64,000 nucleotides of DNA from Fictibacillus sp. BK138. Its GTDB lineage: Bacteria; Bacillota; Bacilli; Bacillales; Fictibacillaceae. Positions 38,447 through 47,565 of the stretch are shown piece by piece; position 1 is the stretch's first letter; each line of letters starts with the position of its first letter. The DNA lies in the NCBI RefSeq assembly GCF_004216955.1, contig NZ_SGXL01000001.1, positions 186,001 to 250,000 on the forward strand. The letters run 5' to 3'. The position numbers and the translations under genes were made by a program. A model generated the notes under the pieces. That model did not search any database and had not been told where the DNA came from. It saw only the letters and a list, made by a program, of their open reading frames with translations.

Positions 38447-39739
38447 ATGGAAAAACTGATGATTGAAGGGGGCTATCCTCTAGAAGGAACGGTCCAAATA
38501 AGCGGAGCAAAAAATAGTGCGGTGGCCTTGATCCCCGCTACGATACTAGCAGAATCTACCGTTACCATTGAAGGTTTGCCTAACATATCAGATGTCCGTA
38601 TTCTGCGTGATTTGTTAGAGGAAATCGGGGGAGAAGCTTACCTGGACGAAAATCAGTCGCTTACGGTTAACCCTGAAAACATGATTGCGATGCCTCTTCC
38701 GAGCGGAAAGGTAAAAAAGCTTCGCGCTTCCTACTACTTGATGGGTGCGATGCTTGGGCGTTTTAAAAAAGCTGTAATCGGTTTGCCTGGCGGATGCAAC
38801 CTTGGACCGCGTCCGATCGACCAGCACATTAAAGGCTTTGAAGCGCTTGGTGCAAAAGTGACGAACGAGCAAGGTGCGATCTACCTTCGCGCAGACGAGC
38901 TTGTTGGAGCACGTATCTACCTGGATGTTGTAAGTGTTGGAGCAACGATCAATATCATGCTTGCAGCAGTAAGAGCAAAAGGGCAGACGATTATTGAGAA
39001 TGCAGCGAAAGAACCTGAAATCATCGATGTAGCTACTCTCTTAACAAGCATGGGAGCGAAGATCAAAGGGGCAGGTACGGACGTAATTCGTATCGATGGT
39101 GTCGAAAAAATGCATGGATGCCGTCATTCTATTATTCCTGACCGTATTGAAGCCGGAACGTACATGATCTTAGCTGCTTCAATGGGCCAGCAGGTTTTAT
39201 TGGATAATGTCATTCCTCTGCATTTAGAATCATTGATTGCCAAGCTAAGAGAAATGGGTGTCTTCATCGAAACGAAAGACGATCAGGTTTTAGTTTACCG
39301 CGGGAAAGACCCATTGAAGAGTGTTGATATCAAAACGCTCGTATATCCAGGGTTCCCGACAGATCTTCAGCAGCCGTTCACTTCGCTTTTAACAAGCTCA
39401 GAAGGAACGAGCATTGTAACGGATACGATCTACAGTGCACGCTTTAAACATATAGATGAACTTCGCCGCATGGGAGCGAATGTGAAAGTTGAAGGCCGTT
39501 CTGCTATAATAAATGGGCCAGCAAAGCTTGAAGGGGCAAAAGTTAAAGCTTCTGACCTTCGTGCAGGTGCAGCGCTTGTTGTAGCAGGTCTAATGGCTGA
39601 AGGTGTAACGGAAATCTCGGGCCTTGAGCATATTGACCGTGGCTATGAATCTTTAGTTGAAAAGTTAAAAGGACTTGGAGCTAAAGTGTGGCGTGAAAAT
39701 ATGGATGTAGAAGAAATGGAAGAAATGAAGAACTCATAA
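38447..39739 (+). CDS. murA: UDP-N-acetylglucosamine 1-carboxyvinyltransferase
   Basis: First committed step of peptidoglycan synthesis: transfers enolpyruvate from PEP to UDP-GlcNAc. The 430-residue protein has ISGAKNSAV near the N-terminus (Lys22 region) and the fosfomycin-binding Cys loop [14 protein letters not shown]. By position it is the B. subtilis murAB (murZ) paralog rather than murAA. AAAGGAG precedes the ATG. Confidence 0.96.
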   Translation: MEKLMIEGGYPLEGTVQISGAKNSAVALIPATILAESTVTIEGLPNISDVRILRDLLEEIGGEAYLDENQSLTVNPENMIAMPLPSGKVKKLRASYYLMGAMLGRFKKAVIGLPGGCNLGPRPIDQHIKGFEALGAKVTNEQGAIYLRADELVGARIYLDVVSVGATINIMLAAVRAKGQTIIENAAKEPEIIDVATLLTSMGAKIKGAGTDVIRIDGVEKMHGCRHSIIPDRIEAGTYMILAASMGQQVLLDNVIPLHLESLIAKLREMGVFIETKDDQVLVYRGKDPLKSVDIKTLVYPGFPTDLQQPFTSLLTSSEGTSIVTDTIYSARFKHIDELRRMGANVKVEGRSAIINGPAKLEGAKVKASDLRAGAALVVAGLMAEGVTEISGLEHIDRGYESLVEKLKGLGAKVWRENMDVEEMEEMKNS

Positions 39740-39750
39740 GTGTAAAAAGA

Positions 39751-39777
39751 GAAATCACCCCAACCGGTGATTTTTCT
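39751..39777 (+). terminator. Terminator of murA
   Basis: AAATCACC pairs with GGTGATTT, followed by TTTC. Confidence 0.75.
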
Positions 39778-39788
39778 TAAGGATAAAT

Positions 39789-39803
39789 ATGTAAGCGTTT
39801 TAA
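39789..39803 (+). promoter_or_regulatory. Possible cre-like site upstream of glpX
   Basis: ATGTAAGCGTTTTAA misses the CcpA consensus at one defined base (C near the end). It lies 22 bp before the start codon, a position that would block expression of this gluconeogenic gene on glucose. Confidence 0.4.
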
Positions 39804-39824
39804 GTATGGGGAGGGAACCACATT

Positions 39825-40793
39825 ATGGAGAGAAGTTTATCAATGGAGCTTGTTCGTGTAACAGAAGCGGCAGCTCTTGCATCAGCACGCTGGATGGGAC
39901 GAGGCAAGAAAGACGAGGCAGATGAAGCAGCAACAACTGCCATGAGAAACGTTTTTGACACGGTTCCTATGAAAGGTACCGTTGTTATCGGTGAAGGAGA
40001 AATGGACGAAGCTCCTATGCTTTATATCGGTGAAAAGCTTGGGACAGGCTATGGTCCTCGCGTAGATGTTGCGGTTGACCCGCTTGAGGGAACGAACATC
40101 GTGGCATCTGGGACGTGGAACGCACTTGCAGTTCTGGCGATCGCTGACCATGGAAACCTGCTTCACGCACCTGACATGTATATGGACAAGATTGCAGTAG
40201 GACGTGAGAGCGTAGGGAAAGTCGACATCAACGCTCCAGTTATCGATAATTTAAAAGCAGTAGCAGAAGCGAAAAATAAAAATATTGAAGACCTAGTTGC
40301 GGTAATTTTAGACCGTCCTCGTCATCAGCAGATCATCCAGGATATCCGTGAAGCGGGTGCGAGAATTAAACTGATCTCTGACGGTGATGTTGCCGCTGCG
40401 ATCAATACAGCATTCGATGATACAGGTGTGGATATTTTATTCGGATCAGGCGGAGCACCTGAAGGCGTTATCGCAGCTGTTGCCTTAAAGTGTCTTGGCG
40501 GAGAGCTTCAAGGAAAACTTCTTCCTCAAAACGACGAAGAATTAGAACGCTGTAAACGCATGGGAATCGAAGACGTAAACCGCGTATTGTACATGGACGA
40601 CCTCGTAAAAGGGGACGATGCGATCTTTGCAGCTACAGGTGTTACAGATGGTGAGCTGTTAAAAGGCGTTCGCTTCGACGGATCTACGGGAACGACGCAA
40701 TCTGTCGTTATGCGTGCAAAATCAGGCACAGTCCGTTTCATCGACGGCCGACACAGCCTAAAGAAAAAACCAGACCTTGTAATCAAACCATAA
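39825..40793 (+). CDS. glpX: Fructose-1,6-bisphosphatase class II (GlpX)
   Basis: Gluconeogenic phosphatase forming fructose 6-phosphate. The 322-residue protein has [10 protein letters not shown] and the metal-binding VDPLEGTN, then [14 protein letters not shown], all characteristic of GlpX. GGGGAGGGAA precedes the ATG. It follows murA and precedes rho as in B. subtilis (ywjI). Confidence 0.97.
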   Translation: MERSLSMELVRVTEAAALASARWMGRGKKDEADEAATTAMRNVFDTVPMKGTVVIGEGEMDEAPMLYIGEKLGTGYGPRVDVAVDPLEGTNIVASGTWNALAVLAIADHGNLLHAPDMYMDKIAVGRESVGKVDINAPVIDNLKAVAEAKNKNIEDLVAVILDRPRHQQIIQDIREAGARIKLISDGDVAAAINTAFDDTGVDILFGSGGAPEGVIAAVALKCLGGELQGKLLPQNDEELERCKRMGIEDVNRVLYMDDLVKGDDAIFAATGVTDGELLKGVRFDGSTGTTQSVVMRAKSGTVRFIDGRHSLKKKPDLVIKP

Positions 40794-40802
40794 TGGGATA
40801 AG

Positions 40803-40828
40803 AAGGCCGGACATTGCGTCCGGTCTTT
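40803..40828 (+). terminator. Terminator of glpX
   Basis: AAGGCCGGAC pairs with GTCCGGTCTT around ATTGC, followed by T-rich sequence. Confidence 0.8.
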
Positions 40829-40884
40829 CCGTTAGGTTCTTCCCAAAAGATTGAACTTGGTTTTGTATTGTCGTCATAGAGCAA

Positions 40885-41011
40885 GTTAATTGGAGTGCAA
40901 GATGCGAGACTCCTGAGGGACGAGCGGGACAGGTGAGACCCCTAAGGCACAGAGTGGCAGGGGGCTCACCGCACGCCCCTCGGAAAGCGAGCATCTGGAA
41001 CGGAAATTAAC
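40885..41011 (+). repeat. Dispersed ~130-bp repeat, copy E
   Basis: Starts GTTAATTGGAG and ends GGAACGGAAATTAAC: the terminal bases have changed on both ends in a compensating way (GTTAATT with AATTAAC), which supports base pairing of the ends. The interior carries GATGCGAGACTCCTG and GGGGCTCACCGCACGCCCC. Confidence 0.92.
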
Positions 41012-41170
41012 CACATTCAAAGGTACAAGGGTTGAGCATAAAGTAAAGTTGCAAAAACCAGGATTGTAATGTAAATTCACGTTATGGCAGTGGCCGGCAA
41101 GTTGTCCTGACTTGATTAAAGAGCATTTTTGTGGTTAAAATAAGAAGTATGATTCATTTAGAATAAAAAT

Positions 41171-41252
41171 TTCTTCAACCCACTAAACCCTTAACTTTCA
41201 AGGAACTCCTTCCAATAACCAAAACCAAACCAACATATATAAATCCCAAAAT
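41171..41252 (+). promoter_or_regulatory. C-rich, G-poor rho leader (candidate rut site)
   Basis: In the 80 bases from 41171 to 41250 I count 26 C and 2 G, with many YC dinucleotides and no stem. This composition is what Rho binds. It is in the untranslated leader of rho itself, so autoregulation by Rho-dependent termination is likely. The ribosome site of rho is also weak. Confidence 0.6.
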
Positions 41253-41299
41253 TTTAGTAAAAAAAGTAAATAGTAAAATAAGAAAAGCGTGGTGTCACT

Positions 41300-42586
41300 A
41301 TGGGGATTGATTTAGCTACATTAGAAACAAAAAAATTAAGAGAGCTTTATGAGCTTGCAAAACAATTTAATATTCAATATTACGGAAAACTGACAAAGCG
41401 GGAATTGATGTTTTCTATTTTAAAAGCACAAGCAGAACTTGATGGTTATTCATTCATGGAAGGTGTATTGGAGATCATCCCGAACGAAGGATTCGGCTTC
41501 TTACGTCCGATCAACTATTCTCCGAGCTCACAGGATATCTACATATCTGCGTCTCAGATTCGCAGATTTGATCTCAGAAACGGAGATAAAGTATCAGGTA
41601 AGGTTCGTCCTCCAAAGGAAAACGAGCGTTATTACGGACTTTTACAAGTTAATGCGGTTAACGGAGAGGATCCTGAGACGGCTAAGGAAAGAGTGCATTT
41701 TCCTGCATTAACAGCCCTCTATCCTGAAAAGAAAATGGTTATGGAGGCAACGAGCAACAACATTTCAACGCGTATCATTGATATGATGGCGCCTGTTGGT
41801 TTTGGTCAGCGTGGATTGATCGTCGCTCCTCCTAAAGCGGGTAAGACAAGCTTGCTGAAAGAGATCGCGCACAGCGTGACGACTAATAATCCTCAAGCCG
41901 AATTGATCGTATTGCTTATCGATGAGCGTCCTGAGGAAGTAACCGATATCGAGCGTTCTGTAAAAGGTGACGTTGTAAGTTCAACGTTTGACGAAGTGCC
42001 TGAAAACCACATTAAAGTAGCAGAGCTTGTTTTAGAACGTGCGATGAGACTGGTGGAGCACAAAAAAGACGTTGTTATTCTTCTTGATAGCATTACACGT
42101 CTGGCGCGTGCGTACAACTTGGTTATTCCGCCAAGCGGCCGTACCCTATCAGGTGGTATTGATCCTGCTGCTTTCCATCGTCCGAAGAGATTCTTTGGTG
42201 CTGCCCGTAACATCGAAGAAGGCGGCAGCTTAACGATTTTAGCAACAGCACTTGTTGATACAGGTTCACGTATGGATGACGTGATTTACGAGGAGTTCAA
42301 AGGAACAGGAAACATGGAGCTTCACTTAGACCGCAAGCTGGCTGAGCGCCGTATTTTCCCTGCGATCGACATTCGCCGTTCCGGTACGAGAAAAGAAGAG
42401 ATGCTTATCGCAAAAGATCATCTTGAAGCCTTATGGTCAATCCGTAAGACGATGGATGACTCGTTCGATTTTGTAGATAAATTCATGAAACGCATGCGAA
42501 AAACGGAAAACAACGAAGAGTTTTTCGAGCTTTTTGAATCGGAGAAAAAAGGCGCTCCAAAGCGCGTTAAAACCGTAACAAACTAA
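41300..42586 (+). CDS. rho: Transcription termination factor Rho
   Basis: Hexameric RNA helicase that ends transcripts at rut sites. The 428-residue protein has the N-terminal helical domain ([11 protein letters not shown]), cold-shock RNA-binding domain ([25 protein letters not shown]), Walker A ([14 protein letters not shown]), Walker B ([11 protein letters not shown]) and the Q/R loops ([14 protein letters not shown]). No long insertion. The ATG at 41300 is preceded only by a weak GTGGTG, in line with tight autogenous control. Confidence 0.98.
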   Translation: MGIDLATLETKKLRELYELAKQFNIQYYGKLTKRELMFSILKAQAELDGYSFMEGVLEIIPNEGFGFLRPINYSPSSQDIYISASQIRRFDLRNGDKVSGKVRPPKENERYYGLLQVNAVNGEDPETAKERVHFPALTALYPEKKMVMEATSNNISTRIIDMMAPVGFGQRGLIVAPPKAGKTSLLKEIAHSVTTNNPQAELIVLLIDERPEEVTDIERSVKGDVVSSTFDEVPENHIKVAELVLERAMRLVEHKKDVVILLDSITRLARAYNLVIPPSGRTLSGGIDPAAFHRPKRFFGAARNIEEGGSLTILATALVDTGSRMDDVIYEEFKGTGNMELHLDRKLAERRIFPAIDIRRSGTRKEEMLIAKDHLEALWSIRKTMDDSFDFVDKFMKRMRKTENNEEFFELFESEKKGAPKRVKTVTN

Positions 42587-42599
42587 CGAAAAAGTATGG

Positions 42600-42628
42600 T
42601 TGCAAATGGGATTTGTCCCTGTTATACT
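42600..42628 (+). promoter_or_regulatory. Sigma-A promoter of rpmE
   Basis: TTGCAA, a 17-bp spacer, TATACT. The spacer contains the small inverted repeat GGGATTTGTCCC, which could be an operator. Confidence 0.7.
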
Positions 42629-42692
42629 GTTTTTATGTGTTTATTTAACTCTGCTTCCGCATAGGAAACAGGGCAGAAGGAGTGAAATTGAC

Positions 42693-42938
42693 ATGAAACA
42701 AGGAATTCATCCGAATTATAAGAAGGTTATCTTTGTTGACGCTCAAAGCGGATTTAGCTTCCTTTCTGGTTCTACGTTGCATTCAAACGAGACGATGAAA
42801 TGGGAAGACGGTAACGAATATCCAGTAATCAAAGTGGATGTAAGTTCTGACACTCACCCGTTCTACACTGGACGTCAGAAGTTCTCTGATGTTGGTGGAC
42901 GTGTTGACCGCTTCAAGAAGAAATACAACCTTAAGTAA
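42693..42938 (+). CDS. rpmE: 50S ribosomal protein L31, type B (zinc-independent)
   Basis: An 81-residue L31 starting [16 protein letters not shown] and ending [12 protein letters not shown]. It lacks the CxxC pairs of zinc-binding L31 and has the longer middle ([27 protein letters not shown]) of the B or C-minus type, like B. subtilis YtiA. B. subtilis carries the zinc form in this rho-rpmE-tdk position, so the type has changed here. AGAAGGAGTG is the ribosome site; an upstream extension of the frame is non-coding. Confidence 0.95.
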   Translation: MKQGIHPNYKKVIFVDAQSGFSFLSGSTLHSNETMKWEDGNEYPVIKVDVSSDTHPFYTGRQKFSDVGGRVDRFKKKYNLK

Positions 42939-42951
42939 TTTGTTGCAAGTA

Positions 42952-42985
42952 AAAGGGCAGGAGTCTTTCTTGCCCTTTTTTTCTT
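42952..42985 (+). terminator. Terminator of rpmE
   Basis: AAAAGGGCA pairs with TGCCCTTTT, then a T-run. Confidence 0.85.
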
Positions 42986-43004
42986 TATAGAGAAATGATT
43001 GGAA

Positions 43005-43040
43005 ACTCGGTAACTGTCCGTTGATGGGCCGGGTTTTTTA
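43005..43040 (+). terminator. Second terminator-like hairpin before tdk
   Basis: AACTCGG pairs with CCGGGTT (one G-U pair) around an 18-nt loop, followed by six T. No gene lies between it and the rpmE terminator, so it may be a tdk leader attenuator or a remnant of a lost gene (B. subtilis has other genes near here). Confidence 0.5.
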
Positions 43041-43164
43041 TACGCTTAGAAACTTTATTTTAAGCTTTAAAAGGAGTTAGCAGCTCCTGAAAAGAACGTT
43101 TTATTTGTAAGAATGAAATCCGTACATACTAAGGGGAAGATTGTTGCGAAAGGGGGAGCGAGCC

Positions 43165-43791
43165 ATGTATGTGATGAAACAAAATGGCTGGATCGAATTA
43201 ATTTGCGGAAGCATGTTCTCTGGGAAATCAGAAGAATTGATCCGCCGTGTAAGAAGAGCAACATATGCCAAGCAAAAAGTACAGGTGTTCAAGCCGCTAA
43301 TTGATAACCGCTACAGCGAGGAATCGGTTGTTTCTCATAACGGAACGGCAGTTATGGCTGAGCCTGTAGGACGATCTGTTGAAATTTTAAAAAATGTACT
43401 GCCTGAAACAGAAGTGGTTGCGATAGACGAAGTGCAATTCTTCGATGAAGATATTATTCCAGTCGCTCAAGAGCTTGCCGATCAAGGACTGCGCGTGATC
43501 GTAGCAGGTCTTGACCAAGATTTTAAAGGTGAGCCGTTCGGACCTGTTCCAAGAATGATGGCACTAGCTGAGCACGTGACGAAGCTTCAAGCGATCTGCA
43601 TGTCTTGCGGTTCTCCTGCAAGCCGTACACAGCGTTTGATCAACGGCAAACCAGCTTCTTATGACGATCCTGTTATTTTAGTGGGCGCATCTGAATCATA
43701 CGAGCCCCGCTGCCGTCATTGTCATGAAGTACCAGGGAAAAAAAGAAACCTTCTTTCAAGCGTAGAGGGCTTGGAAGGACGTTCTAACTAA
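43165..43791 (+). CDS. tdk: Thymidine kinase
   Basis: Phosphorylates deoxythymidine with ATP. The 208-residue protein has the P-loop [14 protein letters not shown], the Walker B-like [11 protein letters not shown], and the zinc-binding CxxC...CRHCH site ([16 protein letters not shown]). Start ATG at 43165 (MYVMKQNGW), with GGGGGAG six bases upstream; the frame extends to a TTG at 43141 without a ribosome site. Standard rpmE-tdk neighbour. Confidence 0.97.
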   Translation: MYVMKQNGWIELICGSMFSGKSEELIRRVRRATYAKQKVQVFKPLIDNRYSEESVVSHNGTAVMAEPVGRSVEILKNVLPETEVVAIDEVQFFDEDIIPVAQELADQGLRVIVAGLDQDFKGEPFGPVPRMMALAEHVTKLQAICMSCGSPASRTQRLINGKPASYDDPVILVGASESYEPRCRHCHEVPGKKRNLLSSVEGLEGRSN

Positions 43792-43803
43792 ATTAGTATG
43801 TTG

Positions 43804-43836
43804 AGTCCGGGAGTTGTTTGCTCCCGGGCTTTTTTG
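43804..43836 (+). terminator. Terminator of tdk
   Basis: AGTCCGGGAG pairs with CTCCCGGGCT, followed by six T. Confidence 0.85.
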
Positions 43837-43881
43837 ATTGGGGAGGGAGATGGAGGTGTCGAACGCTGTCGTGGAATGTCG

Positions 43882-44001
43882 ACTCGTGGATAAACTATAA
43901 AAACTTTTGGATTCAGGGCTGAAATTTTTGGATTCAGACCCAAAATTTTTGGATTGGAGCATCAAACTTTTGGATTGAGTCTTCCAACGTCTGGTTCCGT
44001 C
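43882..44001 (+). repeat. 21-bp phased repeat array, TGGATT type (6 units)
   Basis: GGAT/GGTT cores at 43888, 43909, 43930, 43951, 43972 and (degenerate) 43993, exactly 21 bp apart. It shares its unit with 5303-5407 and 32820-32940; the sequence just before it (TGTCGACTCGTGGATAAAC) also resembles the start of the 5303 array. The rest of 43792-44115 holds no gene. Confidence 0.88.
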
Positions 44002-44115
44002 CTCTTTCCCCGCCCCAGACCCGAGTATCAAACCAGTTTGCCCGGCAAAACTGCACCTATTTGTTCATAATCACTTCCCAGTCAGGAAATCCTATTGATA
44101 TGGGAGGTGTTTGTA

Positions 44116-44583
44116 GTGAAAAAGGCTATCCTTACACCATTTTTAGTGCTGCTTGTTACGGCTTGTTCTCCTATGCAGTCGTATAAGGAAGAAGGAGCGA
44201 AAACGGAGCCGGCAGCTCATAGTGAAAATGGGGAGATCCGTGACAACATGTTTGGACATGGAATTATAAATTACCACCTGACCAAAAACGAACCCCGCAT
44301 CAATTACAGTTTTGACACGAACATGAATCCAAGTGATTACAGAAGCATGAATCAATCGCGTTTTGATTTATCGGATGATCAGGATTTGATTCGTCAGACC
44401 GTAAAAGATGTTTCGGGGATCAACCCGCAAATGGTTACAATCAACGGGAACTACGCTCACATACATGTGAACGTACCTGACGATATGTCGAAAAGCGAAC
44501 GCGCTGCATTGTATCGAAAAATCACAAATGCAGTAGAACGTGCGGTTCCAAGGTATAACTTCTCCCTTAAAATCGATCAATAA
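44116..44583 (+). CDS. Putative lipoprotein, YhcN/YlaJ-like
   Basis: A 155-residue lipoprotein. The N-terminus MKKAILTPFLVLLVTAC ends in a good lipobox (VTAC). After a linker and a variable segment comes a C-terminal domain (VKDVSGINPQMVTINGNYAHIHVNVP...SERAALYRKI...VPRYNFSLKI) that resembles the YhcN/YlaJ spore lipoprotein domain. A sporulation role is a family-level guess. Start GTG at 44116 with GGGAGGTG upstream; the frame extends to 44095 without a site. Confidence 0.7.
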   Translation: MKKAILTPFLVLLVTACSPMQSYKEEGAKTEPAAHSENGEIRDNMFGHGIINYHLTKNEPRINYSFDTNMNPSDYRSMNQSRFDLSDDQDLIRQTVKDVSGINPQMVTINGNYAHIHVNVPDDMSKSERAALYRKITNAVERAVPRYNFSLKIDQ

Positions 44584-44666
44584 CTTCTTTTATCAACTTT
44601 TCATTTCATGTTTTCTTCTCATCTGATAGGGAAATAAGTACGTATTTGATGAGAGGAGGGATTGTA

Positions 44667-44798
44667 ATGGTTAAAAAAAGAAAGTCTGAGGACTCTCCAG
44701 AACAAGAGGAGAAGGAACGGTCGAATGAGGATGTAGAACCCCAGCGTGATCCCGATAAACCCGATCACACAGGTAACCAAGGTTCAAAAGATAATTAA
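44667..44798 (+). CDS. Small hydrophilic protein of 43 residues, unknown
   Basis: Encodes a 43-residue, highly charged peptide (MVKKRKSEDSPEQEEK... ending GNQGSKDN) without hydrophobic residues beyond the start. It has a strong ribosome site (GAGAGGAGGG, six bases from the ATG) and its own downstream terminator, so it is probably expressed. The composition (Glu, Lys, Asp, Pro, Asn) is like that of small intrinsically disordered or spore-enriched proteins, but I do not recognise a family. Confidence 0.6.
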   Translation: MVKKRKSEDSPEQEEKERSNEDVEPQRDPDKPDHTGNQGSKDN

Positions 44799-44800
44799 AT

Positions 44801-44833
44801 ATAAAAACCGGTCCTCTAAGACCGGTTTTTTTA
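44801..44833 (+). terminator. Bidirectional terminator between the small ORF and cdr
   Basis: AAAACCGGTC pairs with GACCGGTTTT; T-runs are present on both strands, so it serves both converging genes. Confidence 0.85.
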
Positions 44834-44837
44834 AATC

Positions 44838-46169
44838 CTATTTTAGTCGTCGGGCTGCCTGCTGAACCGGGTCCCACGAACCATTGTAGGGTGGTGCATA
44901 TGACAAATCTAGATCAATCAGCTCTTCCACATCCATCTCGTGATATAGTGCGGTTGCAAGAACATCAATTCGTTTATCAACGCCCTCAGCACCGATAATT
45001 TGTCCCCCCAACAGTTTCTTTGATTCTTTATGATAGGTTATTTTTATTTCGAGTTTTTTAGCATCCGGATAGTAACCGGCATGGCTTTTTGATGTGATTC
45101 GAATTTCGTCATAAGGAATACCCAGTTTTTCAGCTTCTTTGTTAGAAAGCCCTGTTTTTCCTAAAGTCAGATCCATAAATTGAATGATTGAAGACCCAAC
45201 GATTCCTTTGAACGTTTTATCCACACCAGCCATGTTCAAGCCAGCGATTCTGCCTTGCTTGTTTGCGGTTGTGCCGAGTGGGATATGATCGTTCAGCTTT
45301 TTTACCCTGTGATAGTGAGTAGCACAGTCTCCTGCAGCATATACATCCGCAACGTTCGTTTCCATCCGCTCATTAACGACGATCACGCCTTGTTCATTCA
45401 AAGAAATCCCGGTATCTTTCAAAAAATCGGTATTTGGCTTAACACCGACTGCTGCGATAACGAGATCAGTCGGATAATCTTTTTTCGCTGTTTTTACAAA
45501 TTGAACGTGATCATCACCTTTAAAGCCGATCACATCCTCTTCTAGGCATAGTTCGATTCCGTGTTTTTCAGCTTCTTCATGAATCATCGGCGCAAGGTCT
45601 TCGTCAAAGATGCTTCCAAGCTGTTTGCTGCGTTGAATGATACGAACTTTTTTTCCGAGTCTCGCCACGTTCTCAGCCATTTCCAAACCTATGTATCCGC
45701 CGCCGATGATCGTTACATGCTGAACGTCGTTAAGGCCATCCATCAGCTTTTCTGCATCAGGAATTGTTTTTAAAGGGTAGATTCCTTTTAAATGAACACC
45801 TGTCCATTCTTTAGGCATGATCGGACTGACGCCTGTCGCAATCAGAAGTTTGTCATAGGTTACCTCAAAAGGTTCACCACTCTTTGTATGAACACCGGAA
45901 ACGGTTTTAGAAGCTGTGTCTACTGCATTTACTTCATGAAAAGTACGTGCATCCATTCCGTATTTTTCTCGGAACGTGTCGATACTTCTTGCGATTAATT
46001 TTTCAGTTGAAGGGATCAGCCCGCCGACGACATAAGGAAGACCGCACTGTCCGTATGAATAGATCCCGCCTTTTTCCAGAACAGTAATGTCAGCCTTGTC
46101 CGTGTTTCGAACGATCTGCATCGCAGCGCTCATCCCGGCTGCGTCTCCTCCAATTATGCAATATTTCAT
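44838..46169 (-). CDS. cdr: CoA-disulfide reductase (pyridine nucleotide-disulfide oxidoreductase)
   Basis: A 443-residue flavoprotein with FAD motif [15 protein letters not shown] at the N-terminus, the single redox-active Cys in [13 protein letters not shown], an NAD(P)H motif [17 protein letters not shown] and FAD-ribityl-binding VYAAGDCA. One active Cys rather than CxxxxC is typical of CoA-disulfide reductase and NADH oxidases. Reduction of CoA disulfide is the best guess. The start is set at 46169 (MKYCIIGGD) with AAAGGAG eight bases upstream; longer frames have no such site. Confidence 0.9.
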   Translation of the reverse strand: MKYCIIGGDAAGMSAAMQIVRNTDKADITVLEKGGIYSYGQCGLPYVVGGLIPSTEKLIARSIDTFREKYGMDARTFHEVNAVDTASKTVSGVHTKSGEPFEVTYDKLLIATGVSPIMPKEWTGVHLKGIYPLKTIPDAEKLMDGLNDVQHVTIIGGGYIGLEMAENVARLGKKVRIIQRSKQLGSIFDEDLAPMIHEEAEKHGIELCLEEDVIGFKGDDHVQFVKTAKKDYPTDLVIAAVGVKPNTDFLKDTGISLNEQGVIVVNERMETNVADVYAAGDCATHYHRVKKLNDHIPLGTTANKQGRIAGLNMAGVDKTFKGIVGSSIIQFMDLTLGKTGLSNKEAEKLGIPYDEIRITSKSHAGYYPDAKKLEIKITYHKESKKLLGGQIIGAEGVDKRIDVLATALYHEMDVEELIDLDLSYAPPYNGSWDPVQQAARRLK

Positions 46170-46322
46170 TTCGTCAGCTCCTTTCCATGTATCTATCCTT
46201 ATATTATTCCCATCGGCTTCAAAAAAGTAACGTGAAGTATCCAAAAGCCTCGCCAATATAGCAACGGACCAACAAGAAGCCGGTTCCAAAAACGAAATAT
46301 GATAGTAGAAAGAGGTGGTTGT

Positions 46323-46649
46323 GTGCTTGAGATTAAATCGAACGGAACAGACTGGAATGCTCCAGTTCAACCTATACATACATTGCTAAAAAAATTGGAT
46401 CAGAAACCTTTAGACCCTGTTTATGAAGGGATGGGGAATTTTATTATAAAATACAAAACGGAAAAACATACAGATAACCCTCGTTATGTGGGCTGTACGC
46501 ATTTCTTGGGGCATTTTGCGACGATCCCATACGTGTTCAATGTGATTACAGATGAACGAGTGATTATTGAAGAGCTTACAAAAGCGATCAGAATAAATCA
46601 GGAGCGCTTGGATTACGAGCAGCTGCGCAAAAATATATTTTCCTATTAA
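46323..46649 (+). CDS. Hypothetical protein
   Basis: A 108-residue protein starting (GTG) [11 protein letters not shown], five bases after AGAGGTGG. Mixed alpha/beta composition, no membrane segment, one Cys-His pair in [10 protein letters not shown] do not recognise a family. It is divergent from cdr and 42 bp upstream of the MOSC gene, with which it may be cotranscribed. Confidence 0.65.
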   Translation: MLEIKSNGTDWNAPVQPIHTLLKKLDQKPLDPVYEGMGNFIIKYKTEKHTDNPRYVGCTHFLGHFATIPYVFNVITDERVIIEELTKAIRINQERLDYEQLRKNIFSY

Positions 46650-46691
46650 TTTCCTTTTGTCCTATGCTATGCTCTTTTTGAGGTGAGGATG

Positions 46692-47333
46692 ATGAACGGA
46701 AAAGTTGTTTCTTTAAATATCAAGCTTCCTGAACAAGTCACTGCATCGGGCCGATCATTTTTTACCGGATATCATAAAATTCCCCAGAAGGAATCCGTTT
46801 TCCTTCATAAAACACATTTTGAAGGCGACGGGGTGGGGAATACCGTTCATCATGGCGGATTCGATCAAGCTGTGTGTGTTTATCCTTATGAGTACTATGA
46901 AAAATGGAACGCTGAATTACAGCTTGATACACCGCTTGTGATCCCTTCATTCGGCGAAAATATTACTCCGCTCGGATTTTTAGAAGACGATGTGTGTATC
47001 GGAGACGTTATTCAGATGGGGGAAGCGGTCGTGCAGATTACCCAGCCGAGACAGCCGTGCAACACTTTGGCATCGATACTCTGTCGTCCCGATATGATAA
47101 AAAGAGTCGTGGATACCGGCCGTACCGGATACTACCTTCGTGTATTGAAAGAGGGGCTAGTTCAAGCCGGTGATGAAATGGTCAGGATAGAAAGGCATTC
47201 TGCTGGAATTACGGTAACAGAAGCCAACAAGATCAAATATGGTTTTGAAAAAGATCCTGTAAAAATACAGCGGCTGATCGAAGTGAAGGAACTGGCAGAA
47301 AATATGAGGCAGTCTTTATTAAAGAAAACTTAA
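46692..47333 (+). CDS. MOSC domain protein (YiiM/YflK type)
   Basis: A 213-residue protein: MOSC domain (about residues 25-160; HHGGFDQAVCVYPYEYY, GENI, and the conserved Cys of QPRQPCNTLA) plus a C-terminal 3-alpha-helix segment. MOSC proteins bind or transfer sulfur from molybdenum cofactor-type chemistry; YiiM detoxifies N-hydroxylated bases. The actual substrate is unknown. The ATG at 46692 is chosen from three in-frame starts (46683 GTG, 46689, 46692) by distance from GAGGTG. Confidence 0.88.
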   Translation: MNGKVVSLNIKLPEQVTASGRSFFTGYHKIPQKESVFLHKTHFEGDGVGNTVHHGGFDQAVCVYPYEYYEKWNAELQLDTPLVIPSFGENITPLGFLEDDVCIGDVIQMGEAVVQITQPRQPCNTLASILCRPDMIKRVVDTGRTGYYLRVLKEGLVQAGDEMVRIERHSAGITVTEANKIKYGFEKDPVKIQRLIEVKELAENMRQSLLKKT

Positions 47334-47345
47334 AACTTTTATTAT

Positions 47346-47389
47346 AACAGTTTTCCCTGATGTATGGACTTGGGAAAACTGTTCTTTAT
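47346..47389 (+). terminator. Terminator of the MOSC gene
   Basis: AACAGTTTTCCC pairs perfectly with GGGAAAACTGTT (12 bp), followed by CTTTATT. Confidence 0.75.
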
Positions 47390-47396
47390 TAAGGTC

Positions 47397-47417
47397 GTTC
47401 ATTTCATACAAATGAAC
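47397..47417. promoter_or_regulatory. Inverted repeat upstream of the subtilisin gene
   Basis: GTTCATTT and AAATGAAC form a perfect 8-bp inverted repeat with a 5-bp spacer, followed by ACTTTTTT. It may be an operator or a second terminator. Confidence 0.45.
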
Positions 47418-47565
47418 ACTTTTTTCCCAATATTTGAAACCTCCTAATCGTGTTACAATTATCCAGTAATAGTCAAACAATTCAGAAATATACATACGGG
47501 CCCGGGACCTGACCACCAAGAGCACATGGTTTGATTGTTATAAAATCATGATTGGGGGAAAAGAA

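Noticed and set aside
47319-47525. Minus-strand frame of 68 codons upstream of subtilisin
   Set aside because: It overlaps the MOSC gene terminator and the inverted repeat; no start with a ribosome site and no recognisable domain.
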